The notes under the pieces were generated by a model. It was given only the letters and a program-made list of their open reading frames with translations. It did not search any database and was not told where the DNA came from. Shown here one piece after another: positions 1 to 11,174 of a stretch of DNA of 64,000 nt. The DNA is from Trichostrongylus colubriformis (taxonomy: Eukaryota > Nematoda > Chromadorea > Rhabditida > Trichostrongylidae), in the NCBI GenBank assembly GCA_963978905.1, contig OZ022256.1:479501-543500 (forward strand), read 5' to 3'. Position numbers and translations under genes: made by a program. Every line of letters begins with the position of its first letter. Within the stretch, counting starts at the first letter, position 1.

Positions 1-720
1 TTATTGGAAAATCGTTGATTCCCTTCTCCCAAAACTCTGGGCTCTGAGAGTCGAAGAAGTCAGCGATCGCCTTCGCAAGCAAGCCATAATCAACGAATTT
101 TCTCTTGGCCAGGAAGGATTCGAGAGGATGGGTAAGGTGATAGCCAGAAGGGGCAATGTCTGGAGAGTGTGGCAGGTGAGGCAGCACATCCCAGCCGAGC
201 TCCTATAACTTGGCCTGGGAACTTTTCGCGAAATGGGAGCGAAATGGGAGCGGGCGTCGTCATGAAGAAGGGTGACCGCGGACCTTTTCCGGCACTTTTC
301 TCGAACAGCGACGGCGAGCTGCTGGAGCTGGTGGGTGCATACGGCAGCGGTGACTGTCTCGCCTTGTACCAGCACCTGGCGGAAAAGCATTCCTTCCGCG
401 TCCCAGAACCAGCACAGTCCCAAGCGTGGTTTGTCTTTCATGTCAATCTCGCCGTTGCTGAAGCTGATGAGCCAGCGTTGCACGGTCTCGTAGCTCACAC
501 ATCCCTTGCCCAATGCAGCGCTGATGGAGTGGCAAGCTTCCGTCGTTTTGGTGCCGCAAGACCGCTCATTTTGGATGACACCGCGAGTTGGGTGGGTATC
601 GACAACGGGAATTGTAGCTCTCCCCACGGGATCTGGTGGGTCAATATATATTTTCCTAGAAAGCTTAGGGAATGTTCTATCATATTCCTGGACCGCCTGG
701 ATCTGCCTCGAAGTGAACAA
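1..720 (-). pseudogene. Decayed mariner transposase, internally deleted
   Basis: Remnant of a mariner-family DNA transposon that once encoded a cut-and-paste DD34D transposase. Reading on the minus strand, the N-terminal part keeps a helix-turn-helix-like stretch (VSYETVQRW followed by KDKPR). The C-terminal part keeps the catalytic-domain signatures WDAEGML and LLHDDARSHFA (second Asp). The usual SPD.AP block follows in another frame near positions 130-180. The two halves are joined directly where about 110 residues, including the first catalytic Asp, should lie, so the copy is internally deleted and frameshifted. The 3' end is cut by the window edge and no terminal inverted repeat is visible. 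It cannot encode active transposase. Confidence 0.8.
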
Positions 721-844
721 GTGTTACTGATTTTTTTTGGAAAAATACTACAAGACTTTTGGAACAACCTAATACATAAATGTGCTGATCCTTACACTAG
801 CAAGAGTCATGCACTACTTGTTGACATTTTTAGTTATATATCAC
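721..844. other. Short A/T-rich spacer
   Basis: I see no gene or repeat in this spacer between the mariner remnant and the Helitron-like 3' module. Confidence 0.4.
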
Positions 845-1003
845 CACTAGTCGAGCTATCGTACAGCTTTTTTTGTTAATAACACGGTAGAATCACGTAA
901 CGTGGAAATGATCAATGCTGGCCAAACGATTGATGCTGGTTAAAGAATCCACATCGCATAATTCCACATTGTGATAAGTGCAGTGCTCGCTCAAGTGGTT
1001 TGC
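845..1003 (-). mobile_element. Helitron-like 3'-end module (fragment)
   Basis: About 160 bp resembling the 3' ends of the Helitron-like family described elsewhere in the window. The left edge carries a form of GAGCTATCGYACAG followed by AATAACACG, and the right edge the inverted counterpart (GTGATAAGTGCAGTGCTCGCTCAAGTGG). The middle shares the TCCACATCGCATAATTCC segment with the copies at 27589 and 45820. Only this terminal module is recognisable here, so it is a truncated or diverged copy. Confidence 0.5.
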
Positions 1004-1289
1004 AAAAGCCATTCTAAACTTCTGATTATAACCAGTAACTATGTGTGTGATCTTGTTGGCATTTCAGCCGATATGCCCGTGTGTCGGTGTGTAAGTCTGT
1101 AATTATTTCTTTCCGTTCACGAATGAATGATTGTGATAAAAGTGTCGGCAGAGAAAAAACAATCACTCACGGGAGTGAGCAACTAAAAAATTAGCAGCAT
1201 GAATATACGAGCGTAATACCGAATACAATACTTATACGCCTACTTAGTACACTCGCAGCCATTCTGCGATGTTATGACACCACACAATG
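1004..1289. other. No recognisable feature
   Basis: Intergenic A/T-rich sequence in which I see no open coding frame, tandem repeat or terminal repeat. Confidence 0.4.
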
Positions 1290-1534
1290 ACACCATGAGT
1301 CCTGTGCGGTCACCGCCCATTCTGGCAGAGGGGGGAAATTCGCACGACAAGCGATCTGCCAGAGTGTTTTGAATGTGGGCACTTTAAACACTCGAGGCCT
1401 TAACAACGATGCCAGAAGTAACCAGCTGATTTCTGAGCTGGACAGATGTGCGACTAAAGTGGCATGCATCCAGGAGACGCGAAGGCGATAAGCGAGTAGG
1501 CGGAAGTGACATACAGGTCTTGAGGTCGTACTTA
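1290..1534 (+). pseudogene. RTE-type LINE, endonuclease 5' fragment
   Basis: The + strand encodes the start of an apurinic-type endonuclease domain as found in RTE and related non-LTR retrotransposons: VGTLNTRGLNN, a spacer, then VACIQETRR (the Q-E-T metal-binding motif), around 1374-1485. A stop codon follows and the reading is broken by the TTA-flanked element at 1535-2981. The other half of the LINE resumes at 2985. Together they are one decayed copy that no longer encodes a functional ORF. Confidence 0.7.
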
Positions 1535-2981
1535 GGCAGCGTTCATAGGAAAGGAATTTGCGGAATTTGCGTTTTTGCGTTTTTGTGGAAGGAAAAATAG
1601 ATACGTATCGATTTGCGGAATTTGCGTTTTTGCGTTTTTGTGGAAATGCGGAATCGTGGAAAGCGTGGAAGCCACGTGCGCGGCGCATGTCACTCCACGC
1701 ACTCGCATCATTCGCGAACGGTCGAACGGATGATGATGAGCTATTTGTTCTCATTTTCTTGAGATCGGAAAGTCTTATATACATTTGATAAATGGTTTTA
1801 GTCGACTTTGAAGAGAAACTGCCACTTTCGTGCAGGGATATAGACATATTTTTGTTAGAAGTACAGTTTCTCTCCAAAATCAAATGTCACACGGTTGTGC
1901 TAAGGTGGATTGTCAATAACGATCTAGAGCTGATTTGGAAAAAGTTTGCCACTTTCTTCTCTGAGAATTTCTTATACAAAAGTCAGACATCTTTGAAATC
2001 TGTTCAAGATCGTTATTGAAAATTCATCTTAGCACGGGTGTGTTGCAAGTGTTCCGATGATTACTGTGGGGTCAAGACATCCATGAGTGGGGTCACTTCA
2101 CGAGAGGAATGATTTAGTACCTACTATTCAAGATCTTGGCTACATAGTTGGTCCATTCATGTCACGGATAGGCGTCGAACAATAAAGGCTGATACTTGTA
2201 AAGGTAAATATGTAATAAAGATGGAAAACTTGTGATTCAAATAATTAAATTAGGGCATCTTCAATTAGTTACAAATTCTCACTGAAAGCAGAAACGATCT
2301 ATGATAGGGGGGCTAGTCTGTAACAGCCCGTAATTCATCGTTTTAGTCTCACATGAATCTTGATTTCGTCGTTGTTACTCTCCACACAACACTGCTGACA
2401 TGAACTCCCGGTAGGTTGTTCGGAACACTTGCACGCCACCCAAAGACACACTACAGTGTGACAGCAGACGAAAGTCGCACATCAAAAACGAATGATCGAG
2501 AGCATAAAAGAGTGAACGAGAAGGGAAAAAAACTGTATCGTGAAAAAGCAATGTATGAGACCAATCGGTTCCTTCAGTGTAGAAAGTGCTTTGTCTTATC
2601 ATCCACGTTCGCTGACGAAGCAGTCGATATGTATCTTATCCATTTCCGTATTTCCACACAAACGCAAAAACGCTAATTCCACGATTCCGCATTTCCACAA
2701 AAACACAAAAGCGCAAATTCCGCAAATCTATACGTATCTTATCCCTTTCCTCATTTCCACAAAAAAGCAAATTTCACCATTCCGCATTTCCACAAAAAAG
2801 CAAATTCCACAATTCCATTTTTCCTTTCTCTGATCCTCTCGTCTCTTGGCAGCATGGAAATCGATACGTGTATCTAAAGCTTTATCCACATTTCCACAAA
2901 AACGCAAAAACGCAGTTTTCCCAATCATACGTATCTATTCTTCTTTCCAAAAACGCAAATTCCAAAAGTATGAACGCTGCC
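1535..2981. mobile_element. TTA-flanked TIR element (PIF/Harbinger-like), non-autonomous
   Basis: A 1447-bp insertion bounded by a perfect 13-bp inverted repeat (GGCAGCGTTCATA) with the homology continuing into GGAATTTGCG on both sides. It is flanked by a direct TTA (1532-1534 and 2982-2984), the target-site type of PIF/Harbinger elements. Both subterminal regions are arrays of a short motif related to TTTCCACAAAAACGCAAA in opposite orientation (about 1550-1660 and 2640-2960). No transposase is readable inside, so it is non-autonomous. The superfamily call rests only on TSD and TIR, so another TWA-targeting family is possible. Confidence 0.7.
1885..2045. repeat. Imperfect inverted repeat (hairpin) within the TTA element
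   Basis: Arms of about 28 bp (1897-1924 and 2008-2035, outer bases GTGCTAAG and CTTAGCAC, inner bases AACGATC and GATCGTT) face each other across an ~83-bp loop. Probably a smaller nested palindromic element or internal fold-back structure. Confidence 0.55.
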
Positions 2982-2984
2982 TTA

Positions 2985-4885
2985 GCTGGTCCGAGGTAAG
3001 TGAGTAGGTGGAAGAACAGGTCTTGAGGTCGTACTCAGCTGGTTCAAGAGGAGGCAGAGCTGATGGAGTCGGCTTCATCGTATCTCCGCAATTGGCGGCT
3101 CGTGTTGCGCATGTTAAGAATATGATATGGGGGGATAATCTTTGCCATACAAACCGTTGTTGAGGCTGCTTCATAGTGCGTTCTAAGCAAACCACGCCAG
3201 CGGTCAAGTGCTGAGACTCACTGATAATTTCCCTGGATCCAGTAGCTCGCGCGGTGCTGAACAAGGTCATTCGTCTCGGGGTAGAGAGCGACTGTCGTAA
3301 ATACGCTGTTCGGAGAGCGAGGGAAGTGGAGCAAAATCGGTCAGCATAAAAAGAACTTTCATGAGCACTCGCCTTAAGGCTATCTCTCCCGAGTATTAGA
3401 TAAGAACGGATGGCTCTGTTGCCCAAAGTCGGAAGGACATGGAAAAGGATATTCGAGGTTTCTTTCAGGATCCGTTCTCCACCGAAGTGCAAGTTCAGCC
3501 GTGTACCATCTCATTTGGATGCGGCTAAAAGAAAGGAGCGGAGAAATCTGGAGTCGGGAGTGGCTTATGCTATTCCTCAGACGAAGAAAGGGAGAGCACC
3601 TGGACAAGACCACGTGCGAGCAGAACTCTTGCATTCGAAAAAGTTCCTCATCCGTCCGCTCGCTGATGTATTCATGGAAATCCTGGCGACGGGGACGACT
3701 TCGCAAGATTGGCTCGGATCTTACACCATTTAGTGCTCAAAAAAGGAACGCGTGATGTCTTGGCCAATTATTGTCCGATCGCTCTCTTATCTGAGGTGCT
3801 CAGTTTTTTCTTGCTTCATTCTTAGTTTTATATGCCACACTCTCACTATGAACGTGCACAGAAAGCAAGCTGGTTTTCGTGAAGGATATTCGACCTCTGA
3901 TCACATTCACGTCGTTTCACAACTCATGGAACGCTGTAGAGAGTACCAGCCCCGTTATGTTTTCTCTTTATCGGAATCTTTATCGATTTCGAGTAGGCAT
4001 TTGGCGTGATCAAACATCAGGCGGTGCTCATTATTCTCATTATATTCGGAGTTCCCCAGTGATACATTGATGTAATACGCCAGTGCAACAGGGGCTGCTT
4101 CACTGACATCAATTTGCCTCGATTATCAGTAGTCCAGTTCGTGTGAAAATTGAACCTGAGTGCGTCAAGGCGCTCTCCGAAGCTGTTTTTCGTTGCTTTC
4201 GAGCTCACGATGCGAAGCGTTGAGCTACCTCGCGGCATGGATATAGATGGTGAAAAGCTCCACTATCGGTTCTTCGCGGACGACATCATCCTTATTAGTA
4301 CTAAGCTGTGTGCTCTCGAGGACTCGTTGAGAATTCTTCGCAAAGCCTCTCTTCTTACGGGGCTCCAATTACGGGGCTCCAAACTCATCAAGGCAGAACT
4401 CATTGTCAGTGGATGAAAACAGTCCCGTAGAGAATTATAGTTTGCACCTGGAGGGCTTTGTGATCGGGAAGTCTTCTCATACGTCTATCTCGGTCAAGAA
4501 ATCACCATGAATAATGACCTCACGGTTGAGACTAGCTGGCACCGTAAGGCAGGGTGGGCCGCGTTCAAGAAGTACCGCGATGATATCACCGACAAGCGGC
4601 CAGAAGCTCAGTTGACGACAAGTGGCTAATACTTATGTCCTCCCAGCATTAGTCTACGGATGCGAGACATAAAATACAACTTGAGCTAAGGAAGACAGAC
4701 TGACAGTAACACAAGGGCAATGGAAAAGGCCATATGAGGTGTATCGAATGCAAAGGATTCCCAGTGGCGAGATCCGGAGGCGAACCTGTGTGAAAGACGT
4801 CTTCGAAACCATCTACGATCCGAAGAGGCGATGGGCTGGCCATGTTGCCCACTTCAGCGATGTGTCCTACATGCAAGGATGACGC
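2985..4885 (+). pseudogene. RTE-type LINE, endonuclease remainder and reverse transcriptase (decayed)
   Basis: Continuation of the LINE begun at 1290. The order is that of an RTE-like ORF: GVGFIVSPQLAARV (endonuclease), then TKKGRAPGQDHVRAELL at about 3575-3640, QAGFREGYST and HIHVVSQL at about 3868-3925, the RT catalytic block RFFADDIILIS at about 4269-4300, a YVYLGQE block near 4480, and the C-terminal RRWAGHVAH near 4827. These blocks fall in different frames, with several stops and indels between them, so the copy is long dead. RT and endonuclease would perform target-primed reverse transcription in an intact element. Confidence 0.8.
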
Positions 4886-6520
4886 AATCCTTGGAAAGCG
4901 AGCTTCAAGTATTCAAGGTAATAGCATAGCTTATCATCAGTCGCCTTGATGAGCCGATTTGCAATATCGGCATCGAACCGTGACGCTAGAAGTTTCAAAT
5001 GGTTTTAGATAGTTCTAGACACATAGAATTTCATATTTTTGTTTTTGATGAGTAATGAAAATTTTCATTAGTGAATAGAGCCATTCGACTATTTTCTCAT
5101 AACCTCACTGTGGAAACGGAATTCCTCTTACCGCGTAGTTTTCTGCAAACATCTAAGAGGTTGAGCTTTTGTCCAGCTAAGAGTGTTTGCAAGCACATCT
5201 CTATTGCAACCTAATATCATGGAGCATTAGACTAGCAGAAATAAAGGAAGAAATAAATAAATTTTCCGTGTGATGATACTCGTAATCAATCTACCATAGA
5301 CCCTGTTCGTCCAATTCCAGCTGAGCAGTGAACGACAATTGGATTGGATGAGTTGCGAACAGACTGCAAAATACGAAACACGGCCAGTAGTGACTTCGGA
5401 ACAGTCTTGTCCGGCCTGTAAAGTAAGCAAACAAATTCCACTGATGCTTTCGTTACCGCTATAATTCATGTCGACATAATATTTCTGAGGTGAAAAGGGC
5501 AAAGCTAATTTTTCCTGAAATCTTGAGCATTGTGCGACTTCCCTCCACCATGGTGGAATTTTGGTATGACTAGCACTATGCTTAAGGGCAATTAGCTCGC
5601 ATTCACACTCTGCAGATCTGCTGACACATTAAAGACACCGGAAGGTAGTAATTTTTGGCCCACGGTGCAACAGTCGTAGTTCGGACGAGTTTGAGGGGTC
5701 GCCATAGCACAAACTCGCCAATTTGACACCTTGGCATGGTGCCAAGAAGAGATGTTTTTATTATAAAGTTGTTCTTCTCTTTTTCTTTTGTTCTTTCTTG
5801 TATTGTTTCTAGATGTACTGACATGGATGCTAATGCTGTTGGTAAGGGGATTCCACTGCGCTGGGAGCCAGGTGCTAAAATTGACGTTGGCCCGCGACCC
5901 GTCTCCTACAGCGGACAACTCGGAAAGTCAGTGTGTTGATGCGAATGTAATGCGAATACACACCACAGCGTCGCGCATTTGAATCCGGGTTTTTTCGCCG
6001 ATTATCGCTTCTGACCTTGAGTGTTCGTTACAAAATGCTCATACAAATGCATCTTCCTCTTGTTTCGGACCTCTTCCGGTTCCTTTAAGTCACACTAATA
6101 CTCTGCGGCGCTCCTGACGACAGCTGTAGCGACACACTCCATTTGTAACATGTGATCAATTTGCTCATTTTTTTACATCGAATATTTCAAGCTAACAGTG
6201 AAAATAGCAAGTCAGCACCCAGAGAGTTCATAGATTCAGAATTACCATTGCGGCAACTGACAAAGAGACAACGGAAAAAGAAACACGGAAGAGTCACGTT
6301 ACATTGATCGCCCTCAAACCAGACTACTATATCAGGTGGCAAGTTGAAGCTCGTTTCGCAACAGCTACGGTCCTTGTAAAAACAGCCTCGAGCTGAGGTT
6401 ATGGCACGCATGATTGTGCGCTGAGCCCTCGTGCGTTTGCTCAAGCACGCTCTTCAACTTGATACGTAGGTCACTATTTACATTTCGGGAATAGGCAATA
6501 CTCTTATCATGAGAGTGAAT
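4886..6520. other. No recognisable feature
   Basis: About 1.6 kb without a convincing coding frame, long repeat or terminal repeat. A short hairpin (CTTGGCA...TGCCAAG) occurs near 5730-5748. Open frames here are short and lack splice-site or family support. Confidence 0.4.
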
Positions 6521-6794
6521 CTTATGGCTTCATCGTAAAGTTCGACTTTTTTTTATTATACAGCCGAACATTCATTTTGCCGCACAGCGCTACTTGTTTG
6601 TTTTATATTAAGCTGAAAATTTTGTCGACACAAGCCTTCTTTTGTACATTTGTCAAATTGTGGGGGAACCAATGGAAACATAATTTTCGTAAACCCATGT
6701 GTTCATGTGAAATCGCATGTATGCTGGTGGAACTAATGTTTAGGGATGCCTTAATCTTATTGTTAGAATGGGTGACGTGGCGATCTTGCCTAAA

Positions 6795-7290
6795 GGCAGC
6801 TTTAGGGGAAAGTCGGACGAAAAGTAAAAGGAGTAGTGAATGTGAAAGTCGAGATGCCTAGTAACAGGACAGTGAAGAAACAACGGATGGAGTTGGCCAA
6901 AAACCCAAGAAATAGGACCCCTTTCCAGTGCTGATCCTCGACGCGGACGACCTGTCCGTCAAGAGAGGGGTAGTCTGATCTAGTTTTCCATTGGCATGTT
7001 GCCAAGTTAACACAAGAGAATGTTAAGAAATACGACAGCAGCAATTTTTCGGAGTGAGGTTCAAGCTAAATTTGTGAAAGTGCGCCGCAAAACTTTCGAT
7101 CCTGCCGCATCTCCTTGGCCACTCTCACCCCTGTCAATCGGGAACTACGTCATCCGGAGGCGGGATCGACTTATCAAGAGGCGGGAATGGGCGGTTGCGG
7201 CGTTTTGCGGCCTTTCTACAGCTCGGAGGGGCGCTTTTTAAATCGGGATTTCGCACAGGTAGCCTTCTTAGACCCAGGACAACTATGTGA
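6795..7290. repeat. Mosaic dispersed repeat, copy 1
   Basis: Shares blocks with the segments at 27985-28420, 29473-29650 and 53460-53790. Examples are GAAAAGTAAAAG-GAGTA, AAGTCGAGATGC and a GC-rich GGCGGNNNNGGCCGCCT-like part followed by CAGACCC. Homology is patchy and segments occur in different relative orders, so this looks like a decayed element family rather than a gene. Confidence 0.5.
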
Positions 7291-7500
7291 GTGACTTTTT
7301 GTAGGGATTTCTCCATTGCCACATTACCCCTAATGCTGTCTTCAATCATATTGCACACAGCATCGATGTTTTCTGGCACAACTGCCGATTTTGGATGTCC
7401 GTCACGAATCTCGTCGGACAGCGAACTACGCCCACAATTTAATTCCCCGAATCGACGACACACTGTGTTTTCTGATGGAGCTTCATTGCCAAAATTCTTT
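7134..7500 (-). pseudogene. Mariner transposase N-terminal fragment
   Basis: The minus strand reads FGNEAPSENTVCRRFGELN, then GRSSLSDEIRDGHPKS and VVPENIDAVCNMIEDS. This is the DNA-binding N-terminal region of Mos1-type mariner transposases, which bind the element's inverted repeats. The match stops after about 65 residues, and no DD34D catalytic domain follows in any frame before the left inverted repeat. It is a non-functional fragment inside the deleted element at 6526-7641. Confidence 0.75.
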
Positions 7501-7654
7501 TTTATTTTTTAAAATTTTATTTTCATTGCCTTAAAAGACAAAATTTTTCAGCTGAACATAAAATAAACAAATAGCGCCGTGAGGGAAAATAATTAATCGG
7601 TGACATAGTAAAAAAAAGTCGAATTTTACGATGAAATCGTCAGATATACTAACA

Positions 7655-9003
7655 CCAGTTGGCGGGCGCACACTACTGGGCGCGAAACACCATGTGCGTC
7701 AGTAGGTCGACCTGTATTGCTCTTTTTCTTGAGGACAGAGTATTTCAGTGCACACCCAGCCCACCGTGCGCGGAGCTTAGATTAGTCCATGTGTGGTCTT
7801 CACTTCTTGTCCCATGCTCTACCCATCCAAACTTGTACCCATCTCCACAGGTCGTTTTTCATGTAACGTCCAAGCTCCGCCCACCAATTTAAATGCTACG
7901 CCCACTGTGCCCTGCATTCTTTCTTGACCTTCAGAAACTCATCCCTGACCTTGATCCATCTTCTCACTATGTTTGGGGCACATTCGAACCCAATCAACAA
8001 TTTTTGAACATTCCACGACGGCCCCGCCCATTATGGGCGGAGCTCAACTTGGTCCATGTGTGGTCTTTACTTAGTGTCCCATGCCCTACCCATACCACAA
8101 TTGTCCCCATCTCCACAGGTCGTTTTTCATGTAATGTCCAAGCTCCGCCCACCAATTTAAATGCTACGCCCATTGTGCCCTGCATTCTTTCTTGACCTTC
8201 AGAAACTCATCCCTGACCTTGATCCATCTTCTCACTATGTTTGGGGCACACTCGAACCCAATCAACAATTTTTGAACATTCCACGACGGCCCCGCCCATT
8301 ATGGGCGGAGCTTAACTTGGTCCATGTGTGGTCTTTACTCAGTGTCCCATAGCCTACCCATACCGCATTTGTCCCCATCTCCACAGGTCGTTTTTCATGT
8401 AACGTCCAAGCTCCGCCCACCACTTTAAATGCTCCGCCCACTGTGCCCATTCTTTCCTGACCTTCAGAAACTCATCCCTGACCTTGACCCATCCTCTCCC
8501 TATGTTTAGGGCACATTCGAACCCAATCAACAATTTTTGAACATTCCATGACGGCCCCGCCCATTATGGGCGGAGCTTAACTTGGTCCATGTGTGGTCTT
8601 TACTCAGTGTCCCATACCCTACCCATACCGCATTTGTCCCCATCTCCACAGGTCGTTTTTCATGTAACGTCCAAGCTCCGCCCACCACTTTAAATGCCTC
8701 GCCCACTGTGCCCTGCATTCTTTCCTGACCTTCAGAAACTCATCCCTGACCTAAATCCATCTTCTCCCTACGTTAGGAGCACGTTCGAACGTAATCAACA
8801 TTTTCGGGCTGAAAGCCAAACATTCCAGTGCACGCCCCGCCCCCGTGGGCGGAGCTTAATTTGGTCCATGTGTGGTCTTTACTTCCTGTCCCATGCCCTA
8901 CCCATACCACACTTGGCCCCATCTGCACAGGTCGTTTTTCATATGATACCTAATTTCGTGACAGACGGAGGGACAGACGGCTTAGCGCTTTATATATAGT
9001 AGA
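7655..9003 (-). mobile_element. Helitron-like element H1 (non-autonomous)
   Basis: Read on the minus strand the element starts 5'-TCTACTATATATAAAGCG at 9003 and ends CAACTGG-3' at 7655, lying between a host A and a host T with no target duplication, as Helitrons do. An imperfect hairpin (GCGCCCAGTAG/TGTGCGC) precedes the last 11 nt. The interior is mostly a tandem array of a ~265-bp unit. No Rep/helicase is encoded. The boundaries match those of five or more other copies in this window, which is why I treat them as real. Confidence 0.65.
7740..8940. repeat. ~265-bp tandem array, about 4.6 units
   Basis: Units begin near 7740 (partial), 8003, 8268, 8534 and 8806. Each contains GGGCGGAGCT, TGGTCCATGTGTGGTCTTTA, ATCTCCACAGGTCGTTTTTC and AGCTCCGCCCACC. 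Units are about 90% alike by eye. Open frames reported here are by-products of the repeat. Confidence 0.9.
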
Positions 9004-9032
9004 TGATAGCAGTACTGCCTATTCCCGATATA

Positions 9033-9539
9033 AAGTAGCGCTCAAAAGTCTTCGGCCAAAACTCTTTTGTCATAACTTTTTTTCTACTTGACCAAATTTG
9101 CCAAAATTTTGATATGTGATGCCTGAACCTATTGTCAACATTTCCATCTACTTGAACGCCGCTTGACACTTTTCATGATTTTTTACAAGAATTTACTACA
9201 AGACCACCCGAAAAAAGTAAAAGGCTTGGTCGAGGGGAACGGCTTTCTTTACAAAAACAAAACGAGCAAGTCTCAGAGAACATTAATATATTGTAGAAAG
9301 ACCACGACTTTTGATGACAGCGGCACAGCGGGACGACATAGCGATGGCACTCCAAAAACAAAAAATTTCATATAACCGCGTAACCTATACCGTTGAGCGC
9401 CAAAATAATATATTATGTATGCAGTGTACCCAAGTACAACATACTAAAATTTCTCTTAGATCGGTGCAGTTGCAAAAAAGTTACAAGTGAAAAACCCCAA
9501 GTGAAAGACCATTTCGCCGAAGACTTTTGAGCGCTACTG
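9033..9539. mobile_element. Tc1/mariner-type non-autonomous element, copy 1
   Basis: 507-bp element between TA dinucleotides (9031-9032, 9540-9541) with inverted ends MAGTAGCGCTCAAAAGTCTT. A second, closely similar copy lies at 11926-12440. No transposase is encoded. Confidence 0.85.
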
Positions 9540-9541
9540 TA

Positions 9542-10154
9542 TATAAATAGTGACCCTCATACTATTCGCACTCACGAGCCGTGCGATGCTCACGAAAAAA
9601 TGGTTCGCTCAAGTGAGAGTGCGCGCGACGACTCATGTGATGCTGAGATCGTGCGAATGTTCGTTTTGCTAGTCATCATAGCAACGGTGCACCTGCGAAG
9701 AGAAGGGTGCTGACCAGATCATCACTCTTAAGAGAGCAAGAGCTACCCGAACACATGGACCTCAGGGTCGCCACCAAAAAATGCTCACCATATCTACCAC
9801 CAATGTTAGTTCAGAAAACGCGCTTACGGTGACCTTAAAAAGTGTTCTTTTTAAGGGGTGGACACTTCCACCAGCAAAAATGCGTAAGTTAGAGCTGTGC
9901 ACATCGCTTTTCGGGTGAACGCTGATCATCATCATCAGGACATTAAAAATTAAACTGTTCGGATCTGAATGGACAGGGTGGCTGATTTTTCTATTGTAGT
10001 GCGCATGCAGCCCCGGACCCTGAGGGCATCACGGACTTCGGCACCGTGCCGACTTTTCAACAAGGGGAACATAAGAGCCGTTAGAAGACGTACGCCTGAA
10101 TAACTACAGGAAAGATCAAAGCAACGACCAGTTGATCTGAGGCATCGAAGCAAC
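9542..10154. other. No recognisable feature
   Basis: I see no supported gene. The sequence is non-repetitive apart from the approach to the inverted end at about 10159. Confidence 0.4.
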
Positions 10155-10689
10155 GACCTTGAAGCAGGGTCAAGCGTCCAGTTGAGGAAAATTTTCAAAA
10201 AATACGACCCCCCACCGAAAAGGGGGCCCCAATACGACCCCCCCCCCTCTTTTTGCACAGAACCCATCAAATCAGCATTTTTCGATTTTTTGAATACTAA
10301 TCACCAATATACAACTAAATGGACGCAAAAATCCGAAAAATATGTGGTACAGGTGGAATTCCCAATAATATACACCAATATATAAACTATGAATCCTAGA
10401 TTACAGATCGGATTACGCTTCTATCTCATAATCGAGCAATTACAAATAATAATCCAGAATGCCCTACACATCTACAGAAGTTCAGGATCTCATGTCAGGC
10501 GACGGCTGCGCCGCGGCGATCGAAGGAGCGCGGTATCTTCCCCATACTAAATTCCGACATTATTAAAATACTTCAAACTTTACCTAGAGCCCATCTTTCA
10601 AACAGCTGTAAACTGTTTTCCTAATAACTCCCTTAGACCTATCTATTGGCCGCTTGCTTTCCTCAATGGTTGCTTAGTTCTCGATATGG

Positions 10690-11060
10690 AATTCCAGTTG
10701 AGGATTAGTTGAGGAAAATTTCGAAGTGTTCCACGGAAATGGCCATAACTTCCTTCAAACTTAACCGCATGAGTTCGTTATGGTGAAGCAGGGTCTGCTA
10801 GGTTGTCGCTTTCGAACTATTACCTGAGCTATGCCATATCTTCAAAACGAAGAAAGTTATTTTGGGAGAAGCCAGTTGAGGATTAGTTGAGGAAAATTTC
10901 GAAGTGTTTCACGGAAATGGCCATAACTTCCTTCAAACTTAACCATATGAGTCCGTTTGGGTGAAGCAGGGTCTGCTAGGTTGTCGCTTTCGAATGACTA
11001 CTTGAGCTATGCCATATCTTCAAAACGAAGCAAGAAGTTCAAAGAAAAGTTCAAAAAAGC
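10690..11060. repeat. ~181-bp direct duplication
   Basis: Two head-to-tail copies beginning CCAGTTGAGGATTAGTTGAG (10692 and 10872), with a third start at 11059. They share GGCCATAACTTCCTTCAAAC and GTGAAGCAGGGTCTGCTAGG. Confidence 0.85.
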
Positions 11061-11174
11061 CAGTTGAGGAAAGCTTTTTTTCGTCGAATTTGCGAGATCT
11101 TTCCACGAATCTTCCCAAAAATCGATTCATTGTTACTGAAATTTTTCCAGTATGCGCCCTTCGCTCTCGGAGGC

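Larger units (their letters stand above)
6526..7641 (-). mobile_element. Deleted mariner element with ~100-bp terminal inverted repeats
   Basis: The ends 6526-6626 and 7537-7641 are inverted copies of each other over about 100 bp, sharing TTCATCGTAAA, TTCGACTTTTTTTTA, GCGCTA and AGCTGAAA. Just inside the right end the minus strand encodes the N-terminal part of a mariner transposase (see 7134-7500). The left two thirds of the interior is occupied by a dispersed repeat also seen near 28 kb and 53 kb, so most of the transposase gene is missing or replaced. No TSD could be fixed with certainty. Confidence 0.6.

Noticed and set aside
7893..8999. Repeated ~60-100-codon ORFs on both strands
   Set aside because: They recur because the 265-bp unit recurs, and they change frame between units.
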